Assembly (NCBI GenBank): GCA_964617825.1
Contig: CAZTWL010000016.1
Span: forward strand, 22,487-86,486
Reading direction: 5' to 3'
Length of the DNA stretch: 64,000 nucleotides
DNA from: VSJD01 sp964617825
GTDB taxonomy: Bacteria; Verrucomicrobiota; Kiritimatiellia; JAAZAB01
The position numbers and the translations under genes were made by a program. Every line of letters begins with the position of its first letter. Position 1 is the stretch's first letter. A model generated the notes under the pieces. It saw only the letters and a program-made list of their open reading frames with translations. It was not told the origin of the DNA and made no database searches. Positions 52,414-61,424 of the stretch are shown in pieces.

Positions 52414-53375
52414 GCGCGCGGCCTCCGGCGGCCAGGGCTCTTTGGGCTTGGGCTGCCGGTTTCCAGCGTCCCAACCAGGTCGCGCACTGCCGCCAGGCGA
52501 TGGCGGACAAGATAAGCTTCAATGCCTTGGATCACGGCCAGTGTGCAGTGCGGGTCGCTGAAGTTGGCCGTGCCGACGGCGACAGCCGAAGCGCCGGCAA
52601 TGATAAAGGCCAAGGCTTCTTTGGCGGATGTAATGCCCCCCATGCCGATCACCGGAATCTTGACCGCCTGGGCCGCTTCCCAAACCATTTTGAGCGCAAT
52701 GGCGTGGATGGCCGGGCCGGTCAGCCCGCCCGTAATGTTGGCCAGGATCGGCCGTCGCGTTTCGATATCGATTGCCATGGCGGGAAATGAATTAATCAGC
52801 GAGATGGCGTCGGCGCCGCAGTCTTCGGCAATGCGCGCAAATTCGGCAATGGCCCGCACGTTGGGCGAAAGCTTGGGGATCAGCGGGAGGCGGGTGCGCG
52901 CGCGCACGGCGCTAATTACCCGACGGGCCATTTTGGGGTCGGTGCCGAACGCGATGCCGCCGTGCTTGATATTGGGGCATGAGATATTCAATTCCAAACC
53001 ATGCACGCCGGGCACGTTGCTGAAGCGTTCGGCGATGGCGGCGTATTCCTCGATGGTGTGTCCCCAAATATTGACAATCAGCGGTGTCCGAAACTGGCGC
53101 AAAAAAGGGAGATAGTCGCGGACGAAGCCCTCGAATCCCGGGTTTTGCAGGCCAATGGCGTTGATTAATCCGCCGGGCACTTCCACCATGCGCGGAGTAG
53201 GATTGCCCTGAGCGGGTTTAAGACTGATGCCTTTAACCACGATGGCGCCCAAGCGGTTGAGGTCGACGAGCCGGGCATATTCCGGTCCGTAACCGAAGGT
53301 GCCGGAAGCCGTCATCACCGGGTTCTGCATGCAAAGGCGGCCGATGTGTACGGAAAGATTTGGTTTGATGACCAT
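52410..53375 (-). CDS. pyrD: Dihydroorotate dehydrogenase B, catalytic subunit (PyrD)
   Basis: The 321-residue protein is a class 1B dihydroorotate dehydrogenase: ASGTFGYGPEY at the start, GLELNISCPNIKHGG near residue 128 with the catalytic Cys, and PVIGMGGITSAKEALAFIIAGA for the FMN phosphate. It oxidises dihydroorotate to orotate in pyrimidine synthesis, passing electrons through FMN to the PyrK subunit encoded just upstream. The ATG at 53375 lies 56 bp after the pyrK stop; the open frame extends further upstream, but homology begins here. The C-terminus has an added basic tail (SPKSPGRRRPRA) that is not usual. Confidence 0.95.
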   Translation of the reverse strand: MVIKPNLSVHIGRLCMQNPVMTASGTFGYGPEYARLVDLNRLGAIVVKGISLKPAQGNPTPRMVEVPGGLINAIGLQNPGFEGFVRDYLPFLRQFRTPLIVNIWGHTIEEYAAIAERFSNVPGVHGLELNISCPNIKHGGIAFGTDPKMARRVISAVRARTRLPLIPKLSPNVRAIAEFARIAEDCGADAISLINSFPAMAIDIETRRPILANITGGLTGPAIHAIALKMVWEAAQAVKIPVIGMGGITSAKEALAFIIAGASAVAVGTANFSDPHCTLAVIQGIEAYLVRHRLAAVRDLVGTLETGSPSPKSPGRRRPRA

Positions 53376-53431
53376 GGTAATTTTTACGTTTAAACTTTCA
53401 GTATCCAATTGCACGCCGCGAGCGGCTGCGT

Positions 53432-54235
53432 CTATTCCCCGGCATCCCAGAGGATATCCCGGCAGTCGAAAACCGGGCCTTCGGTACAAACGCGCGCCCA
53501 AGCCCATGTTTCCTTGCCGGCTGCATCCCGCCGGAGCACTTTCTGTACGCAGGCCAGGCAGGCGCCCAGGCCGCAGCCCATGTGACGGTCCATGGAAATC
53601 CAGCCGTTCCAGTCGGTGCCGGCGACACGTTGGCAGATGGCCTTTAACAGGCCATTCGGACCGCAGACGAAAAATTCAGGAGTGCGTCCGCGCAAATTTT
53701 TTTTGAGCCACGCGTCCAGAACCTGGGTGACGAGGCCTTTTTGGCCGGCGCTGCCATCCTCGGTAGCCACGCGCACTTCCCAGCCCAAGTGCCGGAAATC
53801 GTCCGTGCAAAGGATGTCATTCGCGCATTTACCGCCGACAAATACAAGGCCCTTGGCCCGTGCGCGCCGGGCCACCATGTAAAGCGCGGCCATGCCGTAG
53901 CCGCCGGCCACAAGCAGGGGCAGGTTGTGCTTGTGCACGTCGGGAAATCCGTTGCCAAGCGGGCCGACAAGATTGACTTCCGCGCCGGCGCGCAACGATT
54001 CCATGGCCTGTGTTCCTTTGCCGACGGTTTTATAGAAAATCGCCAGCCGGCCGTTCTCTGCCCGAAACACGCTGAACGGCCGCCGCAGGACGGCATCGGG
54101 CAGCGCCGGCACGCGCAGATGCACAAACTGGCCGGGCCGGACCAGGGGCGCAATTTTTTTGGATTTCAACGTCAGCAGCCGGTAGCCGCCCTTGATGGGC
54201 TTGTGGCTGAGGACGATGGTGTTTTCGATGAGCAT
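53432..54235 (-). CDS. pyrK: Dihydroorotate dehydrogenase electron transfer subunit (PyrK)
   Basis: The 267-residue protein has the ferredoxin-reductase-like layout of PyrK: an FAD domain with RRPFSVF, a nucleotide domain with LVAGGYGMAALYMVARRA, and the C-terminal [2Fe-2S] site MGCGLGACLACVQK plus a later VCTEGPVF Cys. It passes electrons from PyrD to NAD. The ATG at 54235 is preceded by a weak GGA. It is the first gene of an operon with pyrD, a membrane protein gene and a GH35 gene. Confidence 0.95.
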   Translation of the reverse strand: MLIENTIVLSHKPIKGGYRLLTLKSKKIAPLVRPGQFVHLRVPALPDAVLRRPFSVFRAENGRLAIFYKTVGKGTQAMESLRAGAEVNLVGPLGNGFPDVHKHNLPLLVAGGYGMAALYMVARRARAKGLVFVGGKCANDILCTDDFRHLGWEVRVATEDGSAGQKGLVTQVLDAWLKKNLRGRTPEFFVCGPNGLLKAICQRVAGTDWNGWISMDRHMGCGLGACLACVQKVLRRDAAGKETWAWARVCTEGPVFDCRDILWDAGE

Positions 54236-54591
54236 GGCCGGAGTCCGGATGATTGAGTTTGACTTGTGCAGTTGCGCCTTCCATTTCCTGTTTGCGGGAG
54301 ACGTAAAACGCCGTCAGCATGTGACAGGTTCGGCAAGTAGTCAAGTTTTTTCCCTGCGCGCGCGCGTTCCCTTGAGGACATTTCCCAGAAGACATTTTCC
54401 CGCTTGTGTGTGTGCGCGTTTCAATCTATATTGCCCGCAACCGGGGTCGATAGCATGCGGTTCCATCAACCACGTCATGGGATCATGACGGCAAAAAATA
54501 GCCCAAGCGGCTGTCGAGATAGGCAGACTGCCGGCCAGGTGACAACGCCGGGAGCGCGGCGGTCGTCTACACTGCGCAAGGAATTGTAGCC
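54236..54591. other. Intergenic region between pyrK and the ExeA-like gene
   Basis: These 356 bp lie between divergent genes. I see no convincing coding frame, RNA or promoter pair. There is a short CG-alternating run near 54357-54366 and a GT-alternating run near 54405-54413. AAGGA at 54577-54581 serves the ExeA-like gene. Confidence 0.5.
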
Positions 54592-55410
54592 ATGTATGAA
54601 GAATATTGGGAGCTGAACAGCCGTCCGTTTCATAACACGCCGGACCCTAAATTTTTCTACCATTCGGCGCAGCACGAAGCGGCGCTGATGAAGCTGACCT
54701 TTGCCGTCACCGAAAATATGGGGGGAGTGCTCTTGACCGGCGCTTATGGTTGCGGCAAAACGCTTTTGAACCACATCCTTTGCCAACAGATCGGCAAATC
54801 CAACGTCTTCAAGTCTTGTGTGGTCCAGCCCGGAATGGCTCCATTGGATTTGCTGCGCAACATAGCGCGCGCATTGACGGAGGATGCGTTGTCGCCGGAG
54901 CGTTCCAACCTGATGGCCGATGCGCTTTTGGAAATCATTGAAAAGGCCTTGAAGGAGACTCGGCGGGATGGCAAGCACACCGTGCTGGTCATTGACGAGG
55001 CCCATATGCTCGATAATCAGGCCGCGCTGGAAACGCTGCGCCTGCTTTTGAATTTTCAAAGCCACGATGAATTTCTGCTGACCTTGCTTCTGTTGGGGCA
55101 CATTGAACTTGCGGAGCGTGTGGCCGGGCTGAAACAGCTGGCCCAGCGCTTGCCCATTACGTGTTCGTTGACTCCTTTCGATAGCGTCGATACGGCCAAG
55201 TATATTCAAAGCAGGCTTGCGGTTAGCGGCCGGGTGGACCCCGTTTTTCAGGATGAGGCCTTGAATCTCATTTTTCGCAATTCGGGCGGCATTCCCCGCC
55301 GGATCAACACGCTTTGCGATGTGAGTTTGACCCTGGGCTACGCCAAGAAAGCGGCCCGGATCGATACTAATTTGATCTTGGAAGCATCGGAAAAGTTCGG
55401 CATCAACTGA
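54592..55410 (+). CDS. ExeA-family AAA ATPase
   Basis: The 272-residue ATPase has the ExeA/GspA N-terminal signature YYxxF-like start (YWELNSRPFHNTPDPKFFY), Walker A TGAYGCGKT (residues 49-57), Walker B VLVIDEAHML near 131-140 and the sensor region SGGIPRRINTLCD. In type II secretion ExeA acts with ExeB to place the secretin; related ATPases occur in exopolysaccharide loci. Here the C-terminal TM helix and peptidoglycan-binding domain of ExeA are missing, so only the motor is present. AAGGA lies 9-10 bases before the ATG. It is convergent with the lipoprotein gene. Confidence 0.9.
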   Translation: MYEEYWELNSRPFHNTPDPKFFYHSAQHEAALMKLTFAVTENMGGVLLTGAYGCGKTLLNHILCQQIGKSNVFKSCVVQPGMAPLDLLRNIARALTEDALSPERSNLMADALLEIIEKALKETRRDGKHTVLVIDEAHMLDNQAALETLRLLLNFQSHDEFLLTLLLLGHIELAERVAGLKQLAQRLPITCSLTPFDSVDTAKYIQSRLAVSGRVDPVFQDEALNLIFRNSGGIPRRINTLCDVSLTLGYAKKAARIDTNLILEASEKFGIN

Positions 55411-55463
55411 GGTTGCTGCCGCCCCACCGTCAAATCCATAGCGATTTTGCGCGGCCTGCGGTC

Positions 55464-56069
55464 CTATTTGGCAAGCTGGGCTTTTTTGATCTTGACCACT
55501 GCCTGGCTGGCCAGAACATTAATTCCTCGTTTTGAGCCGAACGGGTCTTTGACTTCCGTGGTCAGCGTCCAGACTGGTTTTCCGCTTTTGGTGTCGAACA
55601 GCAGGGATTCCATGGTTACGACCGCGTTTGTATGCCGGCTTTGTGCATAACTATCCTTGACCGCTTGTTGTAGGAATTCCTGCAGGTTGCTTGGGGCAGG
55701 ATCCGTTTTTGCGGAGCCCGCCGGCGTGTTTGGCTTGCTGTCGATCATGCGAATGGCCAGGACGGCATCGGCGCCAACGGCCCGTGCAATTGTCGGCAAT
55801 CGGTCGGCAGTGTTGGCATTTAAGGCCGGCGTCACATTGTAGCTGCGGGTGACCATCTGACCTTGGTTGCTGAATTGCCAGGCGAACTCGTCCTCGAACA
55901 TACGGCGGTTCTCGTCCTGCTGAAAGAGCGCCGCTACCATGAAATGTCCGAAACGGACGGATGGAAGATCCGGGCTGCGCCATTCGTTAAGCTCGGTGGT
56001 TGCGCAGGCGGCGAGCATTAACAGACTCATCGTCAGGCAGGATGTTTTGGCCATGGTGGGGGTTTGCAT
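55464..56069 (-). CDS. Probable outer-membrane lipoprotein, unknown function
   Basis: The 201-residue protein has a lipoprotein signal with lipobox LAAC (MSLLMLAACATTELNEW), so it should be lipid-anchored. The mature part starts WRSPDLPSVRFGHFMVAALF, resembling small lipoproteins of the DUF4136 kind, and contains ARAVGADAVLAIRMI. No enzyme motif is seen. It is the third gene of the minus-strand operon patatin-Omp85, outer-membrane protein, lipoprotein, which suggests a shared outer-membrane task. Confidence 0.75.
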   Translation of the reverse strand: MQTPTMAKTSCLTMSLLMLAACATTELNEWRSPDLPSVRFGHFMVAALFQQDENRRMFEDEFAWQFSNQGQMVTRSYNVTPALNANTADRLPTIARAVGADAVLAIRMIDSKPNTPAGSAKTDPAPSNLQEFLQQAVKDSYAQSRHTNAVVTMESLLFDTKSGKPVWTLTTEVKDPFGSKRGINVLASQAVVKIKKAQLAK

Positions 56070-56133
56070 AGTTTTGCTCTTGGGTTTTTTTGATTTGCGG
56101 TTAATCGTTCGAATAACGGAGATGGTTGCCGGT

Positions 56134-57384
56134 CTAGCGTTCCCTGGTGCCGAAGATTAGGATGTCGATGCCTAAAGTCAGGCTGTATTCTGCCTCCCAG
56201 TCGTTGTCCTGCGGCCAGCTGATGTTCGGCTTGATCACGTAATACAGCCAGCTTTTGTAAAGATGGCCGCGATAAAGCAAGGTCAGGTTATAGGACTCGA
56301 CAATGTGCAGGCTGCCGAGGGCCGAAAAGCGGAAACCGCCGCCTTTGGCCAGGTCGCTGCCCTCGGCCAGCCGGCCGAACACGGATTGGTCGATCAACTC
56401 CTGCGCATATCCGCCAAGCAATGTCAGCTCCCAATCCCAGCCCTTCAGATAATTTCCGTCGGGCGGCGGTAGTCCGGCGGCTTCGGCTTCTTCCCGCTCC
56501 TGATCCAGCTTGTCCATATCGTCCTTGTAGCGGGAGCGGCTCAGCTTGAGCGAAGCGATGGGGCGTATGACCCAGCGGTCGAACCAGCGATTGAACATCA
56601 AACTGCTGGTTTCATACACGCCGTTGTCGCTTTCCCAGCCGACTTTCTGTTCAGGGTACATATCCCAGTTGCAAAACCTGTAACGCGGGTCCCATCCGGT
56701 GTGCATGTAAACTTCCGGCGGCCATTTCACGCGCACGCCGACGGACGTGTCGATGTTCTTGAGCATTCCCTTGTTGAGTCCGACACGGAAGCCGCTCATT
56801 CCCTGATTGTTGTCCTGGCCGGGCAGGGCGGTCGGATCCAGCGTCGAGATCGTCAGCCGGAGCCTTTTTTCGGCATTCGGCAGGTGAACTTCGCTTTCGG
56901 TATCGGCCAGCGGCCGGAAAGAGAAATTGTTGGAGTTCGCAAAATAATCCCCCTCGACCTGCAGGCCGAGTCTGAACTTGGCCGGCCGGAAGGCTACGCG
57001 GCTGGTCGGGTTGCTGATGAACCATCCGTCCGCTTGCTGGATGTTTCTTTCAGATACGAAGTTGGCCGAGTCGTGCAGCCAGTCAAGCCTTTGCGCCCAG
57101 TTGGTGGTTGCGAACCAGGAGTTGGTGAAAGCGAAAACGGTCGGATAATTTGTGGTGGAAGCAGTCGCCGGGGCCTGGGTTGCCGTCGTTGCGCTTTCCG
57201 CACGGGAACCTGCGGACGGCCCATCGCTCTTGAAGGATGGCGTGGCGCCGCCGGTTGCGGAAGCAACGATGTCGGATGCCGTCGCCGGCTGGCAATTTGC
57301 CCGGCCATCTGAGGCCAGAATGATCTGCGCGGCGCCGACGATGACCAGAAAAAACGAGACATATCGAAGAAATAAATGCTTCAC
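56134..57384 (-). CDS. Predicted outer-membrane beta-barrel protein, unknown function
   Basis: The 416-residue protein starts with a signal peptide if the GTG at 57384 is used (VKHLFLRYVSFFLVIVGAAQ). A Ser/Thr/Ala-rich linker follows (about 30-75), then alternating hydrophobic strands with many Trp, Tyr and Phe and a final segment AEYSLTLGIDILIFG, as in beta-barrels. A charged loop (DKLDQEREEAEAAG) lies near residue 310. No family is recognised. The open frame continues far upstream in the patatin gene, but that part is antisense-like noise. It is 44 bp after the patatin-Omp85 stop. Confidence 0.7.
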   Translation of the reverse strand: MKHLFLRYVSFFLVIVGAAQIILASDGRANCQPATASDIVASATGGATPSFKSDGPSAGSRAESATTATQAPATASTTNYPTVFAFTNSWFATTNWAQRLDWLHDSANFVSERNIQQADGWFISNPTSRVAFRPAKFRLGLQVEGDYFANSNNFSFRPLADTESEVHLPNAEKRLRLTISTLDPTALPGQDNNQGMSGFRVGLNKGMLKNIDTSVGVRVKWPPEVYMHTGWDPRYRFCNWDMYPEQKVGWESDNGVYETSSLMFNRWFDRWVIRPIASLKLSRSRYKDDMDKLDQEREEAEAAGLPPPDGNYLKGWDWELTLLGGYAQELIDQSVFGRLAEGSDLAKGGGFRFSALGSLHIVESYNLTLLYRGHLYKSWLYYVIKPNISWPQDNDWEAEYSLTLGIDILIFGTRER

Positions 57385-57427
57385 GACGATTTTTGTTTTT
57401 TCAGAGGCGTTTCGATCCACGCCGCCA

Positions 57428-59677
57428 TCAAAAATGGTTGCCGATCGAGAGCCAGTATTGATTGTTGTTGTACTCGCCCTTGCCGTAAGCCAGGTAAATC
57501 GGGCCAATGATCGAGTCGATTCCCAGCATCGTTGCGGCGCCGGGATGAACGTCGTCCAGCGCAACATCGCTTGAGGCTTGCCAGGTGTTGCCGGCATTGA
57601 GCATGCCGCCCAGATAAACACCCTGGCCGACGCTCGGCGACAACTTGAAAAGGCGGTAGAAATAGCCGAGGCGGCCGACGGCGGCATAAGCCCCGCGAAA
57701 CTGGCCCAACGAGTATCCGGCCAGACTGGGAAACCCGCCCAGCGCGAACTGATCGTAAATCGGAACATCCGAGCCGAGACTTGTTCCCCCCATGGCGCTC
57801 AGGAACACGGTGTGATTGCCGAATGATTGGAAGAAATTGCCCTTGATCGAGAGTTGGTCGTAGTCGTTGCTGGATCCGTTGCCGATATAGCCGCGGGCCA
57901 GAGCCGCCAGCGTTTCGAAATAATAACCGTTTCGCGGGAAAGTGGAGCTGTCAAGCTGGTCGAGGACCAGGCTGGCTTTCCATTTGCCTTCATCCTGGGT
58001 AATGTCCTGAAGATCGCTCGAACCGGCATCGTTATCGGCCGAAATTCTGCCCCGGTAGATACCGATACGGGCTTCGCCGTAATTGTCGAATTGCATGCCG
58101 GCATCGAATTGTCCGCCATAGCGCGTGGTATCGTAGCGCGCCATGCGGACATTGTTTTCGTAGTAATTCTGGGAAGCTTCATTGTAAATGCCGCGCGGCG
58201 CGACAAAAAACCGGTTTTTATAGTCAAGCGGCTGGAAATATTCGCTCGAGGCCCCTTGTTCGTTCCCGAGCACAATATCGTTACGCCACTCGGCGCCGAG
58301 GGTATTGATGGCCAGGCGGTTGTAATTGATCAGGAGTGCAAAGGGAGTGTTATTGTCGAAATCAGTTTCCATGCGGAACCCGATGTGGAAATAGTTCGGT
58401 CCCCATGGCTTTTCCATGGTGCGATATTCGATGCGACCGAGTGAGCCGCCATTTTCGGGATGAATCACGTAATCCACCCATTCGAAATCGCCCAGGCAGT
58501 AGATGCGGTCAATATCTTTTTGCAAAGTCTTGGGGTCCAGCACGGCGTTGGTCTGCGTGTGAATATGGGCGCGGATATATTCTTCGCTCGTGCGGTGGTT
58601 GCCGCTTATGACAATGGATGTCACCTGCATGGGCGTGGCCGGCTTGCTCCGCTGGCGTTGCAAATATTGCTGGAATTCGGACTCGCTGACGCTGAATGGC
58701 TTGAGCTTGTCGGCCATGGCCCGTGCGGCGGCTTCGCCGCGCTTGATAAATTCCTTTGCCAGATAAAAATCGCCGGATCCCAGTTCCGCTTCCTGAGGGC
58801 AAATAATAACGTCGGCGTTGGCCAGTTGGATTTCCTCTTGAGGCCGTTTAAGCAGCGTATAGGAGCGCAATAGGATTTCACCCATGGTTTCGAATTGAAG
58901 CTTCTTTTGGGCTTCGACATCGGAGGCGCCGACATCGATGGCGATGACCTTGTCGGCGCCCATGGCGCGGACGACGTCGACGGGTATATTGTTCACAAGT
59001 CCGCCGTCAACCAGGATATGTCCGTCGATGGTAACCGGCGTAAAAAAACCGGGAACCGCCATGCTGGCGCGCATGGCCTCGGCCAATGACCCATTGTTGA
59101 GAATAACGCCCTGGCCGCTTTGGATATCCGTGGCCACGCACCGGAAGGGCAGGGGAAGTTGGTCGAAATTGGTGATGGCCGCTGTGGCGAGCGTATGGGT
59201 TTCCAACACATAATTCAGCTTCTGCCCGGCCACGGCGGAGCGCGGCAGCATAATGGACCAGTTCTTCAGCCCCAGTTCAAAGTTAAGCAGGTACCGTTCG
59301 CTTTCGATCTTGCGGCGATAGATCTGGTCACGCCGCGGGGGCTGGTCCTTCATCGCGTTCCACCAGTCCAGGGATTCCATGATGGCGGCGATCTCATCTG
59401 GCGACAGTCCTGAGGCGTAAAACCCGCCGACAATTGAGCCCATGCTGGTGCCGGAGACGTAAGCAATGGGAATGCGCATTTCTTCGAGAACGCGGAGGAC
59501 GCCGATGTGGGCAAGCCCCTTGGCGCCGCCGCCGCTCAGGACCAATCCAATATGCGGAGGATGGTTGGTCGCGTTGTCCGTCTTAATCGCCGGCGGCGCG
59601 TTCGTGGCGGCCTGAAGCAGGCCGCCGCAGAGCAGGATTGCAAGGACGGTATTGGAACGTCGAAATACTGGTCGCAT
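57428..59677 (-). CDS. Patatin-like phospholipase fused to POTRA and Omp85 barrel (PlpD-like)
   Basis: The 749-residue protein has a signal peptide (to about 24) and a patatin domain (about 40-330): LSGGGAKGLAHIGVL is the oxyanion motif, GTSMG holds the nucleophile Ser78, and DGGLVNNIPV the catalytic Asp. One POTRA-like unit (about 350-420, VTSIVISGNHRTSEEYIRAH) and a C-terminal barrel of the bacterial surface antigen type (GGFPSLAGYSLGQFRGAYA) follow. This is the layout of P. aeruginosa PlpD, the type Vd secretion family. It probably places a lipase outside the cell, or acts on outer-membrane phospholipid. It is the first gene of a three-gene outer-membrane operon. Confidence 0.93.
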   Translation of the reverse strand: MRPVFRRSNTVLAILLCGGLLQAATNAPPAIKTDNATNHPPHIGLVLSGGGAKGLAHIGVLRVLEEMRIPIAYVSGTSMGSIVGGFYASGLSPDEIAAIMESLDWWNAMKDQPPRRDQIYRRKIESERYLLNFELGLKNWSIMLPRSAVAGQKLNYVLETHTLATAAITNFDQLPLPFRCVATDIQSGQGVILNNGSLAEAMRASMAVPGFFTPVTIDGHILVDGGLVNNIPVDVVRAMGADKVIAIDVGASDVEAQKKLQFETMGEILLRSYTLLKRPQEEIQLANADVIICPQEAELGSGDFYLAKEFIKRGEAAARAMADKLKPFSVSESEFQQYLQRQRSKPATPMQVTSIVISGNHRTSEEYIRAHIHTQTNAVLDPKTLQKDIDRIYCLGDFEWVDYVIHPENGGSLGRIEYRTMEKPWGPNYFHIGFRMETDFDNNTPFALLINYNRLAINTLGAEWRNDIVLGNEQGASSEYFQPLDYKNRFFVAPRGIYNEASQNYYENNVRMARYDTTRYGGQFDAGMQFDNYGEARIGIYRGRISADNDAGSSDLQDITQDEGKWKASLVLDQLDSSTFPRNGYYFETLAALARGYIGNGSSNDYDQLSIKGNFFQSFGNHTVFLSAMGGTSLGSDVPIYDQFALGGFPSLAGYSLGQFRGAYAAVGRLGYFYRLFKLSPSVGQGVYLGGMLNAGNTWQASSDVALDDVHPGAATMLGIDSIIGPIYLAYGKGEYNNNQYWLSIGNHF

Positions 59678-59820
59678 AGCGGGTTTTTCCCGTCCTGTTC
59701 CGGCCGGCTCATGAATATGCCGGAATTATTCGGGAACGGTATCTCACACAACGGTTCCCGCCAAGTTCTCATATTCTCGCTTGCCTGCTAAATACTTGTC
59801 TGATAAATAACATGCGCTTG

Positions 59821-59848
59821 TTAACACGTCGATATCAAAAATTATAAT
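59821..59848 (+). promoter_or_regulatory. Promoter of proS
   Basis: TTAACA (59821-59826), a 16-bp spacer and a perfect TATAAT (59843-59848). The -10 box ends 8 nt before the ATG at 59857. Confidence 0.8.
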
Positions 59849-59856
59849 GCAGAGGG

Positions 59857-61389
59857 ATGCAATCCATGGCCGATAAACAAACCACCGCCATCGTGCCCAC
59901 ACGGGCGGAAGACTATCCGGAATGGTATCAACAGGTGATTCGCGCCGCCGACCTCGCGGAACTCTCGCCTGTGCGGGGGTGCATGGTGATCAAGCCCTGG
60001 GGCTACAGTATTTGGGAGAATATTCAGCGCGTGCTGGATGGCGTGTTCAAGGCCACCGGGCATCGCAACGCTTATTTTCCTCTTTTTATTCCCTTAAGTT
60101 TCCTGGAAAAGGAAGCCAAGCACGTGGAGGGCTTTGCCAAGGAATGCGCCGTGGTTACCCACCATCGCCTGGAACTGTCGCCGGAAGGCAGGCTGGTACC
60201 CGTGGGCGAACTCGACGAGCCGCTCGTGGTGCGCCCGACTTCGGAAACCATCATCGGCGCCATGTTCGCCAAGTGGGTGCAGTCCTATCGTGATTTGCCG
60301 CTTTTGATCAACCAGTGGGCCAACATCGTGCGCTGGGAGATGCGCACGCGCATGTTCTTGCGAACCACGGAGTTTCTCTGGCAGGAGGGCCACACGGCCC
60401 ACGCCAGCGAGGCGGAAGCCCGTGAAGAAACGGCGCGCATGCTGAAAGTTTATGCCGAGTTTGCCGAGGGCACCATGGCCATGCCGGTGATCATGGGCGA
60501 AAAGACCGAGTCCGAGCGCTTTCCCGGCGCGGTGGCCACCTACAGCATCGAGGCCATGATGCAGGACCGCAAGGCGCTCCAGGCGGGAACCTCCCATTTC
60601 CTGGGCCAGAATTTCGCGCGCGCCTGCGACATCAAATTCCTGGACGCCAACGGCCAGTCGAGCCTGGCTTGGACCACGTCCTGGGGGGTCTCCACGCGCC
60701 TGGTCGGCGGACTGATCATGACTCATAGCGATGACGATGGGCTCGTTCTGCCGCCGCGTCTTGCTCCGGCTCACGTGGTGATTCTGCCGATCATTCACAA
60801 GGATGCCGACCGGGCCGGCGTCCTGCAATATTGCGATCGCTTGGCCGCCGAACTGCGCGCGCTTTCCTACGGTGGCCGCCAGCTGGCGGTGGAAGTGGAT
60901 GCGCGCGAAGGACGGGGGGGCGACAGGATATGGGGCTGGATCAAGAAGGGCATTCCCCTGCGTTTGGAAGTCGGCCCGCGCGATATGGCCGCCGACGCCG
61001 TTTTCATGGGGCGGCGCGACAAGCCGCACAAGGAGCGCCGAAGTGTGCCGCGCGCCGAACTGGTGCAAACCATCGGTGCGATCCTGGACGATATGCAAGC
61101 TTCAATCCTGGCGCGCGCGCGCGCCATGCGCGACGCGCATACCCGCCGGATCGACAACCGCCAGGAGTTTTACGAGTTTTTCACGCCGCGTAATGCCGAG
61201 AAGCCCGAAATCCACGGCGGTTTTGTCATGGCCCATTGGGGAGGCGATGCGGCGGCGGAAGAAAAACTGAAGAACGATTTGAGCGTTACCATCCGCTGCA
61301 TCCCGTCGGATTCGCCTGAGGAACCGGGAACCTGCCCCTTTACCGGCAATCCCAGCCGCCGGCGCGTGCTGTTCGCCAAATCGTATTGA
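59857..61389 (+). CDS. proS: Prolyl-tRNA synthetase, archaeal/eukaryal type
   Basis: The 510-residue enzyme is the short ProS type (no editing insertion). Class II motifs are present: a motif 2 region NIVRWEMRTRMFLRTTEFLW, VVRPTSETIIGAMFAKWV and the TSWGVSTRLVGGLIMTH motif 3 region. The C-terminal zinc-binding-like domain typical of this type ends in RRVLFAKSY. It charges tRNA-Pro. The ATG at 59857 lies 8 nt after a perfect -10 box, so the mRNA should start at or next to it; the ATG at 59866 with an upstream GAGGG is the alternative. It is convergent with the kinase gene. Confidence 0.95.
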   Translation: MQSMADKQTTAIVPTRAEDYPEWYQQVIRAADLAELSPVRGCMVIKPWGYSIWENIQRVLDGVFKATGHRNAYFPLFIPLSFLEKEAKHVEGFAKECAVVTHHRLELSPEGRLVPVGELDEPLVVRPTSETIIGAMFAKWVQSYRDLPLLINQWANIVRWEMRTRMFLRTTEFLWQEGHTAHASEAEAREETARMLKVYAEFAEGTMAMPVIMGEKTESERFPGAVATYSIEAMMQDRKALQAGTSHFLGQNFARACDIKFLDANGQSSLAWTTSWGVSTRLVGGLIMTHSDDDGLVLPPRLAPAHVVILPIIHKDADRAGVLQYCDRLAAELRALSYGGRQLAVEVDAREGRGGDRIWGWIKKGIPLRLEVGPRDMAADAVFMGRRDKPHKERRSVPRAELVQTIGAILDDMQASILARARAMRDAHTRRIDNRQEFYEFFTPRNAEKPEIHGGFVMAHWGGDAAAEEKLKNDLSVTIRCIPSDSPEEPGTCPFTGNPSRRRVLFAKSY

Positions 61390-61424
61390 AAAGCCGGCAA
61401 AGAAAGCCTTCGCTCCGCAGCCGC

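Noticed and set aside
57385..57768. Upstream 128-codon extension of the outer-membrane protein frame
   Set aside because: It overlaps the patatin-Omp85 coding sequence in another frame and its translation looks random; the signal peptide begins at the GTG at 57384.
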